From Argyresthia goedartella (Eukaryota; Arthropoda; Insecta; Lepidoptera; Argyresthiidae), in contig OX463815.1 of assembly GCA_949825045.1 (NCBI GenBank), positions 26,031,356-26,095,355 on the forward strand: a stretch of DNA of 64,000 bases. The letters run 5' to 3'. The translations under genes were made by a program, and so were the position numbers. This document shows, piece after piece, positions 1-10,578 of the stretch. Position 1 is the stretch's first letter. The number at the start of each line of letters is the position of its first letter. Below the pieces are notes generated by a model. It was not told where the DNA came from and made no database searches. It was given only the letters and a program-made list of their open reading frames with translations.

Positions 1-804
1 GTTTAAAATTTGAAAACTGTTTGCGTGCGGCTTGGTAGTAGATGATACAGTGTATATATCATTCCAGGTGTTTTTTCGGCAGTGGAGCATTGTGCTTGCT
101 AATCCTCGTACATTTTCATCTCCATTTATAAATATATTGGGTTTTTTATCCTTTATACTTTTAGTAGGTAGGTAGGTACATTTTACTGCCCTAGATCTTT
201 TCGCTGGTTTTGAGACTGGAGGGGCCGGTAAAGCCAGTGGCGGTGCCAGCTGTAGGTTTTCTAATACTGATCTATTTGTACCTGTAGTGCCCTCTAGTAT
301 GGGTATAGAGGACTGCGTAGGCATGTTACTCATAACAGGGGAGCAGTGCTTTGGTTTTTCAACAACTAAGTTTTGCCTCGATTCAGACGTGTCGTTACCT
401 AGATGGCGTTGCTCCAAGATAGCTTTTTGTGGTCCAGTTTTCCGAGTTTTCTTTATCGGAGTGTGTTTATTTGGAGTAGGTGTGCCCGGGGATGTAAAAT
501 AAATTTTCCTCATTAATTCTATTTCCTTACTCCTTTCTTCCAATTTAGATTTAAGGTTGTAGTTTTCTGTTATTAACTTATCAATTTCAGTATTTGCACT
601 ATCTAGGTTTATTTTAAGTATTTGAATTTGTTCCTGTAATTCACTTACTTGAGAAGTGTCCAGTATAGTTGGTGGAAGACTTTGGGTTGTTGAGTCAAGC
701 ATAGTTGAATTCCATACTGTTTCGTCGAGCATAGTAGAAGAATTTAAATCCTCGCAACTTGTTCCTTTGCGTCTGTTAAATTTTCTGATCGTTACATTAT
801 CCAT
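1..804 (-). CDS. Probable retrotransposon ORF1-like protein, 5' part (runs off the window)
   Basis: I read the minus strand from an ATG at 804 to base 1 and found 268 codons with no stop, so the frame continues beyond the left edge. The protein begins MDNVTIRKFNRRKG. Residues about 45-85 form a charged, leucine-spaced stretch (SELQEQIQILK, LITENYNLKSKLEER) that should be a coiled coil. A Pro/Ser/Thr-rich, basic linker follows. Near the edge is a segment starting KKPNIFINGDENVRGL, which looks like the beginning of an SGNH-hydrolase-like fold (G-D-E then G-L). A coiled coil followed by an SGNH-like domain is an arrangement known from ORF1 of some non-LTR retrotransposons and from lepidopteran repeat proteins, so I infer a transposon origin; a host gene is not excluded. 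The downstream half is needed to decide. Confidence 0.5.
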   Translation of the reverse strand, partial: MDNVTIRKFNRRKGTSCEDLNSSTMLDETVWNSTMLDSTTQSLPPTILDTSQVSELQEQIQILKINLDSANTEIDKLITENYNLKSKLEERSKEIELMRKIYFTSPGTPTPNKHTPIKKTRKTGPQKAILEQRHLGNDTSESRQNLVVEKPKHCSPVMSNMPTQSSIPILEGTTGTNRSVLENLQLAPPLALPAPPVSKPAKRSRAVKCTYLPTKSIKDKKPNIFINGDENVRGLASTMLHCRKNTWNDIYTVSSTTKPHANSFQILN

Positions 805-857
805 GTTCAACTGCGTTATAAGTCATACAATTCGAAACAAAAAGTGGTATTTACGAT

Positions 858-930
858 TCACGGAGACAGGAATCGAACCCGAGTCGTTTTGGTCTCAAGC
901 ACGGGTGTTTCACCTTACGCCATCGAAGCC
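858..930 (-). repeat. tRNA-like head of a SINE
   Basis: On the minus strand there is an A-box-like stretch (TGGCGTAAGG) near 922-913 and a perfect B box (GGTTCGATTCC) at 879-869, about 35 bases apart. The segment does not fold into a convincing four-arm tRNA with a paired acceptor stem, so I call it a tRNA-derived SINE head. It lies just upstream of the minus-strand frame at 1-804. Confidence 0.45.
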
Positions 931-1459
931 ATATAAAATGCTGCGAAAGTTGGGTATGTATCCTTTCGCTGCACTGGCGCCATCTGTTGGAATTTGGTAG
1001 TACCACGTAGTCTGTAGTTTAGTGATGATATAATTTGCGGGACTTGTTGTAAATTACTTTAGTCAGAGTTTACTTCTTTTGTGGATAGATGTCACTTGAG
1101 ATGTTTGGCCGTTAAGATCCCGTTATCTTGATGATATGTAATTGTGATGAATTGTTAATTTATCCTGTACTTATAAATGACACTGGTCACTTTTGTCACT
1201 TTTATGTTATGCGGAGAATCTGCTATGTTATTCTAGTTTAACATAGAGGGTTTTTTGCTTTTATTGTCACTTTGTACATTCATTTATTGGCACTTGTTAT
1301 ATTATTGTTTCTACTTATTTTTAGCACTGGATAACACTTCCACGTCTTAATCGGTTTATAGTTTACCGAAAAATACTGATTTCTAACAATTTTATGAAGA
1401 TTTAGTTATTAAAATGAATAATTTATTCGGAGCTCAATGTTTACACTGGCTAGATGGCG

Positions 1460-4080
1460 CCACTTCTCTTCTTGGATAAGTATACTCCTGATTTTGTGCA
1501 AAATAATGTCAACTTCTTTAACTTCCAATCTACTACATCAAATTATCTTCTTACAGACAGTTTCTCTTTGCAAGAATTTAAATCAGCCATAACATCTAGA
1601 AAACATACTGCTTTTGGTTTGGATGGCATTCCTTATGCTTTTATGAAAAAATTAAGCTCAAAGGGCATGGAAACATTATTACATGTTTTTAATTACTTTT
1701 GGGAAAAAAATTACATACCTCCAGATTGGAAAATTGATTGCTTGATCCCGATTTTAAAACCAGAATTCTTATTGTCCAATTGCTTTAACTTCTTGCGCAG
1801 GGAAAATTTATGAGTAATTTCTTAAACAACGCTTGGAGTTCTTTGCTGAAAAGAATCATATTCTATCTTCCAATCAGTTCAGATTCCGCCGTGGCCATAG
1901 TGCACGAGAAAGCATATGTCATATACAATTAGACATACAAAAAGCTCTCAATCAAGGTAAATCACTGGCTTGCATATTTTTCGACATCACAGGTGCTTTC
2001 AATAATGTAGATCATTCCATTTTGCAACATGAACTGGCATCTGTTGGTTTACCTGGGAAAATAATAAATTGGGTATTTTTTTTTGCATGGTCCACAAGTT
2101 TATACAAAGCATCAAAACGTGATATTTGGTCCTAGATTATCATTTAGGGCACCTGTCAAGGAAGTATATTAAGCACACTGATTTAAATCCTTTATATTCA
2201 TAAAATAAATTCAGTTTTAGGATCCGATGTTTCAAATCTGCAATTTTCTGATGACTTAGCAGTGTATTATAGCAGCAAAGACTCTAATAAAATTGTAAAT
2301 ACGCTTAACTGTGCCTTTTCAAAATTAAAATCATATTTTAGTTACCTTGAACTTAATATAAACATAAGTAAAAGTTAACTCATAGTGTTTGGCAAAAATA
2401 TTCCTCAGATCTCTCAAATTTGTTATGATAACATTCGCATCCCAGTTTCTGCAGAAGCCAAGTATTTAGGTGTTGTGTTCACTCGTAATTTGTCATGGAA
2501 TAAGTATGTTGATTCCATAAATTGTGAAGCTAATAGAGCATTTAATATATTGAAGTCTTTGTGCAGATCATATTGGGGAGCAGACAACAAAATTTTGCTT
2601 ATATTGTACAATTTGAATATGGTTTTCTTTGATTTTCCTCCAACCACCAGTTACTAGATAAACTAGATAAAGTCCAGAATAAGAACTTACGTCTTATTAC
2701 TGGTGCATTCAGAACAAGTCCCATAAATTCAATGCAGAATCAATGTAACCTCCGTCCTTTAGACATTAGATTCAAGTTCCTCAAATTTAAATTTCTGCTC
2801 AAGTTGATGTCTTTAAATAGACATCCTTTGATTTCCAAGATATATCAGTTAGAATCTTATCTTCCTGCTGGTTCCATATACTTGCTTCAGAACTTATCTA
2901 AAATAAGAGATTTTCTGGTTAGCTACTGGTTAGATACAACTGGCCGTGTTATCAAGGATTTTATCTTGGTAAATACCCAAATATTGAAGTCATCATAGAA
3001 AAGGCACTGAAAAACAAACATGAGTTCTATGAGCTTCTGACAAGCTATCAAGACTTCAGATGTGTCTACACTGATGGAGCTAAAAATGATCACGTCTCTG
3101 AAGCAATTTACGACTCCCATTTGAAGATTGGCCATGCAATGAAGTTAGACAAGAATGCCAGTATTTTCACTGCAGAAGCTCCTCTCAGCACCTCTCAGCA
3201 CTGCAGCATATTCAGATCAAACACAATGAGTCCGACAAGCCTCAGATAGCATGAGTGTACTCATGGCCTCGGATTACAACAGATTTGACACCAACACAAA
3301 CTATTTGGTTTACGGAATTAAAGAACTTTGGAAGACTCTAAGCACTAGGGGTATAAATATAGGTAGTCTTCATTTAGGTTCCAGCTCATAAAGGCATCAC
3401 CGGTAACGAAAATGCGAATTTTCTAGCAAGAAGCGCAAACACAATGGACTCAACTGTCACTGTCACAATGACAGATGGGCAATTGTCACCGATCGTTCTG
3501 CAAATACCTCTACCGTTTACGGATGCACTTTTTAATTTGAAGAAACTGATAAATACAAACTGGCGTAGACACTGAGACATCTCTGTGGGCCAGAAAGGCC
3601 AGTTGTACGCCGCTATAAAAGAGACTGGGCCATCTAAATTACCTTGGTTCTGTAAAGGAAAAAAACTTTAAAAGCAGAATATTCTATATTTTCTATATAT
3701 CAGAAGATTCTATACCACTATTTGCAGACTTCGCATCGGGCATTGTCGAATTAATGCCCATCTTCATCGAATGAAAATGGTCTCATCTCCATTGTGCTCG
3801 CATTGTGAAAGTGATGCAGATAACGAAACAATCGACCATATTATTTTCTATTGTCGGTCCTTTGGCATTCAGCGCCTTGTGCTAACAACTGGAGCGATTG
3901 GTGTCACAATCTGATACCAGGTTGGCGCATAGCAAAGGGCTGACGCCGAGCGTTGATTGGTTCCTAAAGCGCTGCTGAAATTGTAGAAATTACCAACCGC
4001 AAATACCGCGATATGATTTTGCACTGTTACAGTTATTCCAAAAAACTATGCAATGCTTTTAATTTTTGAAACAAGTTTCT
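1460..4080 (+). pseudogene. Decayed RNase H-type non-LTR retrotransposon (linker to 3' end)
   Basis: Fragments of a single polyprotein can be followed in order on the plus strand across many frameshifts and stops. The pre-RT linker and RT start lie at 1480-1790 (DKYTPDF; GLDGIPYAFMKK; PPDWK.DCLIPILK), RT fingers at 1833-2100 (NQFRFRRGHSARES; FFDITGAFNNVDHS) and the thumb at 2385-2998 (YLGVVFTRNLSWN; YWGADNKIL). An RNase H starts near 3067 (YTDGAKND, then FTAEA near 3170) and continues at about 3385 (AHKGITGNENANFLA). A C-terminal zinc motif (CSHC..H....C) lies near 3795-3850. Order and RNase H content fit the I/LOA-like group of non-LTR elements. It aligns throughout with the minus-strand element at 6.7-14.8 kb, so the two are diverged copies of one family. 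No apurinic endonuclease is present here, so this copy is 5'-truncated. It cannot be active. Confidence 0.75.
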
Positions 4081-4990
4081 TAAAAAAGATTAGATAGTCC
4101 TTAAATGAACATGCATTGCTATATGAATATCACGTGTAAGATATAAGTAAATCACGTAAATAAAAAAGTTTTGTAAATATTTCGTTCACTTGCAGAAAAT
4201 GATTTATGTTTATGAATATAAATAATAAAATTTGTGGGTTTTGTACGATTTCAAACCATAACTACCTACGTAATCAAATAATGGTAAAAAAAAATACTGT
4301 CCAGAAGAAAATTTATAGAAATATCTTCATAGAAATATGCTATCAAATTACAATTATAAACCAAACATTGCAGCGCGCAGCGTTAACAAAATGATAGACA
4401 GCGTTTAAAATATTCACTTGCTTTACGGAAAATTGACGAAAAACGTGGAAAACATTGTACTCTTTGACTTTACGGAATATTAGTGAAATGAAAACCTAGA
4501 AATACCTTGCTAAAAATCGTTGAAGTCTCCGAGCGCCTCGTTACGTCACTATTCACAAATTTTCATAAAATATCACTATTTTTGCACCGAACAGAAAGAT
4601 TATTATCACGCAAGAAAGTACACAAAATTCTGAACAAGTCAAACTAAGCACTTTTCAAAATAACAAAAGAAACCTTGGAAAATCTAACTCACAAAGTAGG
4701 TACACATTGAAGGAGAACGAATCAGAATCACACTGACTTGGTTAATGATTGATGCACGGAGCGTTTTATGAAGCCCATAATAAAGGTCGTTTCTCGGTGA
4801 TGTATTTTCTGACCCAAAAACAACTAAATAATTTTCGGTGCGGTTTTAAACTTTAATCATTATATACTTAAACATGTCTAAACATATATGTATACGTAAT
4901 GTATCGTTCAGTCGCAGAATTTAAGTAACTTTCGCAAAACATACCAAAATGCGAAAAAAAAAAATACGTTGTTTCATACCTAAACGGTTA
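4081..4990. other. AT-rich intergenic DNA, nothing recognised
   Basis: I see no coding segment, RNA gene or mobile-element signature here beyond short AT-rich frames without recognisable motifs. Confidence 0.5.
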
Positions 4991-4999
4991 ACGTTACGA

Positions 5000-5177
5000 T
5001 TTGCGACAGGTGCATTTTGCGAAAGGTACGATTTGCGATAGGTACATTTTGCCACTGAACGCTCTTACTTTCATTCGCATAATGTGCCTTTCGGATATCG
5101 TTCCCTATGAAAAATTTATATAATTCGCAAAATGCACCTATCGCAAAATGTACCCTTCGAAAAATAGGTACATTCTG
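5000..5177. repeat. Composite direct/inverted repeat of a TTTTGCGA-type unit
   Basis: Variants of TTTTGCGATAGGTGCA occur in tandem in forward orientation at 5000-5053 and in reverse orientation at 5124-5177, so the two halves can pair into an imperfect hairpin. It resembles a foldback or MITE remnant. No coding potential. Confidence 0.5.
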
Positions 5178-5198
5178 CGCCTGAACAGTGAGCGATAT

Positions 5199-5319
5199 GC
5201 CATTTCCTATAAATAATTTTTTGATAGACTAGTTATTTTGATATAAGTTGTATGAGAGAACTGTCAAAATAGATACCTCGGTAGGCTAGTCTATCGGAAA
5301 ATTACTTATGGGAAATGGC
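5199..5319. repeat. 121-bp hairpin-forming inverted repeat
   Basis: Arms 5199-5232 and 5286-5319 (34 bases each, GCCATTTCC.../...GGAAATGGC) pair with one mismatch and three G-T pairs, leaving a 53-base loop that contains a smaller ATTTTGA/TCAAAAT pairing. It is probably a small foldback MITE; no clear target-site duplication is visible. Confidence 0.65.
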
Positions 5320-6410
5320 TGGTAATGAAAGGTACCTCGACGACTCAAACTGTGCCAATAGAAAATAAGCTGTAGTGTAAGCGGAATAGAGGTGAAATTA
5401 CAAATTTCAAGGTTGTTTATGGAAACAAAAAATCTAATCATGCCAACTCGAAACTCAAGTGTTTTCTTATAAACTAACTGGTTAATAAGCCATTATTGAA
5501 ATGGCGTTTTTTGATATGCTAACAGGTTAATATAAACAAACTACCCAAGCCAACGATCAGTCAAACAACCTAAACACACCTTTATATTTTCAATGGCCGA
5601 CTTCGTACCAATTTGTGACACGCAGCGGCACAGACATCAAGTTATTTTACCAGAATACAGAATTATTGACAAAAACTCATATTTCCTGAAAATAAAAGTA
5701 ATTTGAAATGTTTAATTTATGTCTATAAATATCTTAGAGTAGTTAACATGCATTTCTTGCTATTAGAAACAATTCTAGGCACTTTACTGACCATGAAAAT
5801 ATTCCTAAAAAAACGAACCATTTTCACGAAGTATTTTCTACCTATATTCTCTATTTTAACAGATTCTGCCTAAACTAATTAACAGATTTGTAACACGTAT
5901 TCTCTAAATTACATTTCTACCAAATTTACAGTAATAAAGTACTTACTTCATTGATAAATATAGATAAGAAACCTTCCTACAATCCTCCAACGAACCAAAA
6001 TAGTCTTGTGTCGGTCATGTACGAAGAACGAATAGGAAACGTTACTGTGCAGCAATGAACTAAAAGAAACGTTTCCTTACGCTAATCGGACATTCGGTCT
6101 ATTAGGACTATTAGGACATCGCTCCGAGAGAGCGGGGCGGTGGCGGGTGGGAGGCATTAAGCCATGCCGACTCGCTCTCGCACACACAGACACGGCATTG
6201 ACATCTTGACTAGAATGACAGTCCTAAGCCTGTTTAAGTATGAAGGGAAATCAAATATTATTTAACTTTTTATTTCTGCTATGCAAACAGACACATAGAA
6301 TTGTATAAATATGTTAATATTATCAGAGTATAATATTCCTCAAGTTTCTGCTCTGCACGAAAAGAAAGGTTAACCTAATAGCTCCATTTTTTATTCGATC
6401 CTACGTCGTA
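5320..6410. other. Intergenic DNA, mostly unrecognised
   Basis: No gene is seen. At 6100-6135 there is a short stretch (CTATTAGGACTATTAGGAC, then CCGAGAGAGCG) that is the reverse complement in theme of the repeat units at 6414-6616, suggesting one old inverted-repeat element. Confidence 0.4.
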
Positions 6411-6413
6411 CAT

Positions 6414-6616
6414 AATAGTACTAATAAAGCTGTTAGATCTTACTGGTACACTGACTGAAATGTCCTAGTACGGAGCGCTCTCTGATGACCGAGCAGGCAT
6501 ATTTTTATTCTTAAGATCCAAAGTCCTAATAGTACTAATAGAGCTGTTAGAGTGTACTAGTACACTGACTGAAATGTACTAGTACGGAGCGCTCTCTCTA
6601 ATGACCGAGCAGGCAC
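6414..6616. repeat. Two direct copies of an ~88-bp unit
   Basis: The unit beginning TAATAGTACTAATA and ending GACCGAGCAGGCA occurs at 6414-6500 and again at 6528-6616, with about ten differences. A related inverted segment lies at 6100-6135. It is non-coding. Confidence 0.65.
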
Positions 6617-6858
6617 AAGACTAAACCAAAACTTCAAAGCACAACAGCGACTTCTTTTTTTTTTTGTAATGTTTTTTCCTTTATGGAAAAGGCTAAGAGC
6701 TTAAGCCCATACCGCCTGGTCTTATTTTAATTTCTTTTCTTCTCTTCATATTGATTGAGGCTAAAATCCTTGTCTTTCCGTAGGTATTTTCTTCAGTCTT
6801 TATTATATATTCGAGGCACATAGCCTTGTCTAACGTATTTATTCTTTAACTTCATAAT

Positions 6859-6948
6859 CCAGTATGTTTAGGTCAATCCGTGTTGTCAAATCAGGTATCA
6901 ATTTTCCTCCAGTATTTATAGGTCACATCCGAGTTGTCAAATCAGGTA
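6859..6948. repeat. Tandem ~40-bp duplication in the element's 3' UTR
   Basis: CCAGTAT.TT.AGGTCA-type units ending TTGTCAAATCAGGTA occur at 6859-6897 and 6909-6948. They lie between the last codons of the minus-strand element and its poly(A), as 3' UTR repeats often do in non-LTR elements. Confidence 0.6.
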
Positions 6949-6959
6949 GTATAGGTCTA

Positions 6960-9228
6960 TTCCGGTGTATTATTATTTTTCAAATAACTACAATGGTACT
7001 CTTGATAAAATTATAAATAGGGTAAAATGCTTCTATATTCTTAAGGAGATCCTGAATAGAGCGCGGGACATCCAGGGCTTCTTTGTAAATGTTCAATAAG
7101 CTGTCAATGAATACTAGTCTTTGTATATTGAATTGAGGGCAATCAAAAAATATATGATTTAGAGATTGGTTTTCAGAATTACAAAATGTACAATTTGGGG
7201 AAGGAATCATTTTCAATATATGCAATAACGACAAATTGTTGTGTAAAAGTTTCTATGTAGATATTTTCCGACGATAAACCATGGTCTCTTAATGTGCGAG
7301 TTAATATAGCTGTACCATTTTCCTTTTATTTGTGTCGTTTCTCTCCAATGAAGCATCCATTGATGTTTTATATTCATTCTAATGTCGGTTTTGCAATCTG
7401 AAGCTGGCAACTTAATGTTCTTGACAGGTATTTGGTGAATATTGGGGTTTTTTATTATAGAGCTGGCAAGTTTATCTGCGAGTTCGTTGCCAGAGACGCC
7501 AATGTGAGATGGTGTCCAAAACAAACTTATTTCTCTATCTTGATTGAGCCAAAGTCTACTAATTTTCTGCATTATGTTATAAATAATATAATTTGTGCTA
7601 CCATTGTACGTGGGATTTGACAGTGCCATTAAAACGATCATCCTGTCCGAAATTATCAACCATTTCTTGAAACTGAGGTTAGTTGATTCTATATATTCTT
7701 AAGATGCATAAATGGCTTGAGCTTCTGCTGTGTATATACTTGCATTTGAAGGCAATCTGAACCCATGTCCCAATTTAGTGACAGGATCATAGTAAGCCAT
7801 GGAGACGTTTTCGTTACATTTCGAGCTATCTGTATAAATTTGTCTAAACTCTCTGTGTTCATCCAATTTATTGTAAACTGCATATTTATCACTCAGTGTC
7901 CTATCTATGTGAATCTTTAACCCACAGAATTTGCTCTCATATGATCCTTCATAACAAGGCAAAGTACTCCTATTGTAGATATTATATGTACTCTTAAAAG
8001 TTAAAGTTTCTTGAATGTTACAAGTTAAAAAGTTATTAGAGTTAAGCATTAGTAGTTTAGAAAGAAGGAGATTGCCATCTTCAGACAACAACTTGATAAT
8101 GAAATTAAGTTTTAAATGATTGAATCTGATCATTAATGGACACAAGTTACACTCAACCTGCATTGAATTCATTGGAGATGACTTAAAGGCTCCTAAGATT
8201 AATCTTAAATTTATATTTTGGATCTTTTCAAGTTTATCTACTAATTTTGGATCTATACAATAACAGAAAAAACCATAGTCAAAGTGACTTCTTACAAGGG
8301 CTTTGTATAGAGTTAAAAGAATCTTAGGATCGGCACCCCAATGGCTGCCAACCAAAGATATTAAAGTGTTGGTAGCTCTTAAAGCTCTTTCCGTTATGCA
8401 ATCAACATATCTACACCATGAGAGATTCTGTGTAAAAACTACACCCAAAAATTTTATTTGAGATTGAATTGGTAATAAGTTATTGTCATATTGTAGCTTA
8501 ACTGGGATGACTTTTTTCTTTGAGAATATGACTACTATAATAGTTGTGTGTGTGATGTTATTACCACTGCAATAAATAGCCAAATCATCGGCAAACTGCA
8601 AGTTGCTGACTTCTGTTCCTAACATTTCATTGAGCCTGTGGATGTAGAGAATATACAATAAAGGGCTCAAAATGCCACCTTGACGGACGCCTTTAGTTGA
8701 CAATCTAGGCCCAAAAATATTATTGCAACTCATCTTAACATAAACTTCTCTTCCACTGATAAACTCATAAATCCACCTAACACATTTTTCAGGTATTCCC
8801 AAAGAAGAAAGAATGGTACATAAAACAGAATGATTAATGTTATTGAATGCTCCTACAATATCGAAAAAAATACAGACAAGATGTTTATTACTGTTAACTG
8901 CAGCGTCAGTATCATGGAAGAGATGCCCTATACTTTCTCTTGCTGATTGACCGCGACGAAACCCGAACTGATTTCTTGGAAGAATATTGATTTTTGAAGA
9001 ATATTGAATATTGATTTTTGAAGATTGGATTCAATATAAAACTCAAGACGTTGTTTCATATGTTGCTCAAAAAGTTTACCTGCACAAGATGTTAATGCAA
9101 TGGGACGGTAAGAGTCTGCATCATTTGGATCTTTTCCTGCTTTTAGAATAGGAACCAAGCAATCTTGTTTCCACTCTTTTGGAATTATTGATTGTTCCCA
9201 GAGTAAATTTAAAATATTTAAATTTATT
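6960..9228 (-). pseudogene. RT palm/thumb, RNase H and zinc motif of the split non-LTR element
   Basis: Read from 9228 downward: PKEWKQDCLVPILKAGKD and SYRPIALTSCAGK (RT fingers) at 9190-9060, a damaged stretch near 9000-8930, then a long open frame from about 8802 to 7699 with KGVRQGGILSPLLY, catalytic FADD (LQFADDLAIY) and the thumb motif FLGVVFTQNLSW. The RNase H begins YTDSSKCNEN with an AEAQAI glutamate. After a frameshift near 7690 it continues with SDRMIVLMAL and WTPSHIGVSGNELADKLA. A zinc motif (CTFC.......H....C) is at about 7190-7130. At least three frameshifts prevent expression. Catalytic residues of RT and RNase H are still readable, so decay is moderate. Confidence 0.8.
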
Positions 9229-9384
9229 CAGTTCCGCGCGGATCGTGCTACGGAAGGGTCGTTTTGTGCGCGTGCGATACGCGACTGCGCGGAAGCAACA
9301 ATGTTGCCGAACCTGCTAAAATGTTCTAGTTGTAACATCGTTATTAATTAAGTGTTGGCATTTGTGATAAATAAAGTGGACGTC
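9229..9384 (+). promoter_or_regulatory. 5' UTR / probable internal promoter of CR1-like copy 1
   Basis: This is the sequence between the element's first base and the ORF1 ATG. Non-LTR elements usually carry an internal pol II promoter here, and the CpG-rich start in an AT-rich neighbourhood fits. No specific motif was verified. Confidence 0.35.
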
Positions 9385-10578
9385 ATGGACGAGGAGAGTC
9401 TAGTCCGCATTTGCTCAACTGCTTTCACGGAGGATGATATAAACCAGGCAAAAGTATTGCTATTTGAGTCTGTGTCAAAACGCAAGACAATCAGGAAACG
9501 AGGAGGTAAAACTAAGCGAGATTTGGATGACATAATCACCCTGATAAAAGAAACGGATCCCGAAGATCTTCCCATATTTGTGGCGCGGGAACTACACAAA
9601 TTGCCGCCTGTTTCTTTTGATCATGTGGATGTCACCAGGCTATTGAAGGACATCATTGTCATTCAAAAAGATCTTCATGACATACAGGAGAACTGCATCA
9701 ATCAGACTCAATATGCAACTGTAACCGACATTGACAGTTTAAAAGCAGAAATAGAATTGCTAAAGAAGAACGAAGCCCCCAATAGTGCGCCCTTTGTCAA
9801 TCAAAAAAGAGGCGCTTATTGCATGCAGGACAGCTTTGTATATAATTCTAGCGGACCAGAGGGCCTACCCCACACTGCAAATATTAAGTCACCCGAGAGC
9901 ATAACATCGAAACAAAGTGTCGAGAGTAGGCGATCACCGCCGGCGCAGCTACCGCTGCCGCCGCCGCCGTCGCTCCCCGTGCCGCCGCCGCCGGTTACCT
10001 ATGCGTCAGCGGCGTCGCAGTCTGTCTCGCTCGCTCCAACAGCTGTTTCTAAGCAAGCGAGTTATGATATCACTACGCGAACCACGGCTGGCGCCGCCAG
10101 GACATCATCATCATGCACTGATAGCAAGACGACGACGCTAAATACTCAAAACAGTGAGTGTGGTGGAGGCTGGATACAGGTCGTGAGGCATAGAAAGAAG
10201 CCTAATAATCAGTCACGGTTCACTGGTAGAAAAGGCAATGCTCGTGTCGATGAGACGTGTTTGTTTAAGCCGGCAGAGAAAAGAGTACCCTTGTATATAT
10301 ACAACGTTTCCAAGGAGACAAAGTCAGAGCATATTAGTAAATATATACTTGAAAAGACAAACGTTGTGGTCCGACCGGAAAAAGTAGATACGAAAGAGTC
10401 AAAGGACTATGATTCTTATAAAATTTATGTACCTCACCAAAAACTGTCTTTGTTTGACGACGATGAACTATGGCCCTGTGATATATTCTTTCGAAGATAT
10501 TTCATTTTCAGAAAAGTAGTCAATGACAACGTAGATGAAGGCACGGTTATAATTAACGAAACTAAAAATGGCCAGTAA
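9385..10578 (+). CDS. ORF1 protein of CR1-like retrotransposon, 397 residues
   Basis: The likely start is the ATG at 9385 (MDEESLVRICSTAFTEDD); an upstream in-frame GTG at 9352 is not needed. The frame is intact. The N-terminal third is charged and helical, with the motif HKLPPVSFDHVDVTRLLKDI and then a predicted short coiled coil (about residues 100-140). A low-complexity Pro-rich tract (LPLPPPPSLPVPPPP) near residues 190-210 and a Ser/Thr-rich stretch follow. The C-terminal domain (YIYNVSKETKSEHISKYIL, then YDSYKIYVP and DDELWPCDIFFRRYFIF) is shared with copy 2 at 16766-17040 and is probably an RRM-like or CTD nucleic-acid-binding fold. No CCHC knuckle is seen. ORF1 proteins of this kind coat the RNA in the retrotransposition particle. 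Its stop overlaps the ORF2 start. Confidence 0.75.
   Translation: MDEESLVRICSTAFTEDDINQAKVLLFESVSKRKTIRKRGGKTKRDLDDIITLIKETDPEDLPIFVARELHKLPPVSFDHVDVTRLLKDIIVIQKDLHDIQENCINQTQYATVTDIDSLKAEIELLKKNEAPNSAPFVNQKRGAYCMQDSFVYNSSGPEGLPHTANIKSPESITSKQSVESRRSPPAQLPLPPPPSLPVPPPPVTYASAASQSVSLAPTAVSKQASYDITTRTTAGAARTSSSCTDSKTTTLNTQNSECGGGWIQVVRHRKKPNNQSRFTGRKGNARVDETCLFKPAEKRVPLYIYNVSKETKSEHISKYILEKTNVVVRPEKVDTKESKDYDSYKIYVPHQKLSLFDDDELWPCDIFFRRYFIFRKVVNDNVDEGTVIINETKNGQ

Noticed and set aside
9917..10141. Arg-rich 74-codon frame
   Set aside because: It overlaps the Pro-rich tract of ORF1 in another frame (CCGCCG repeats).
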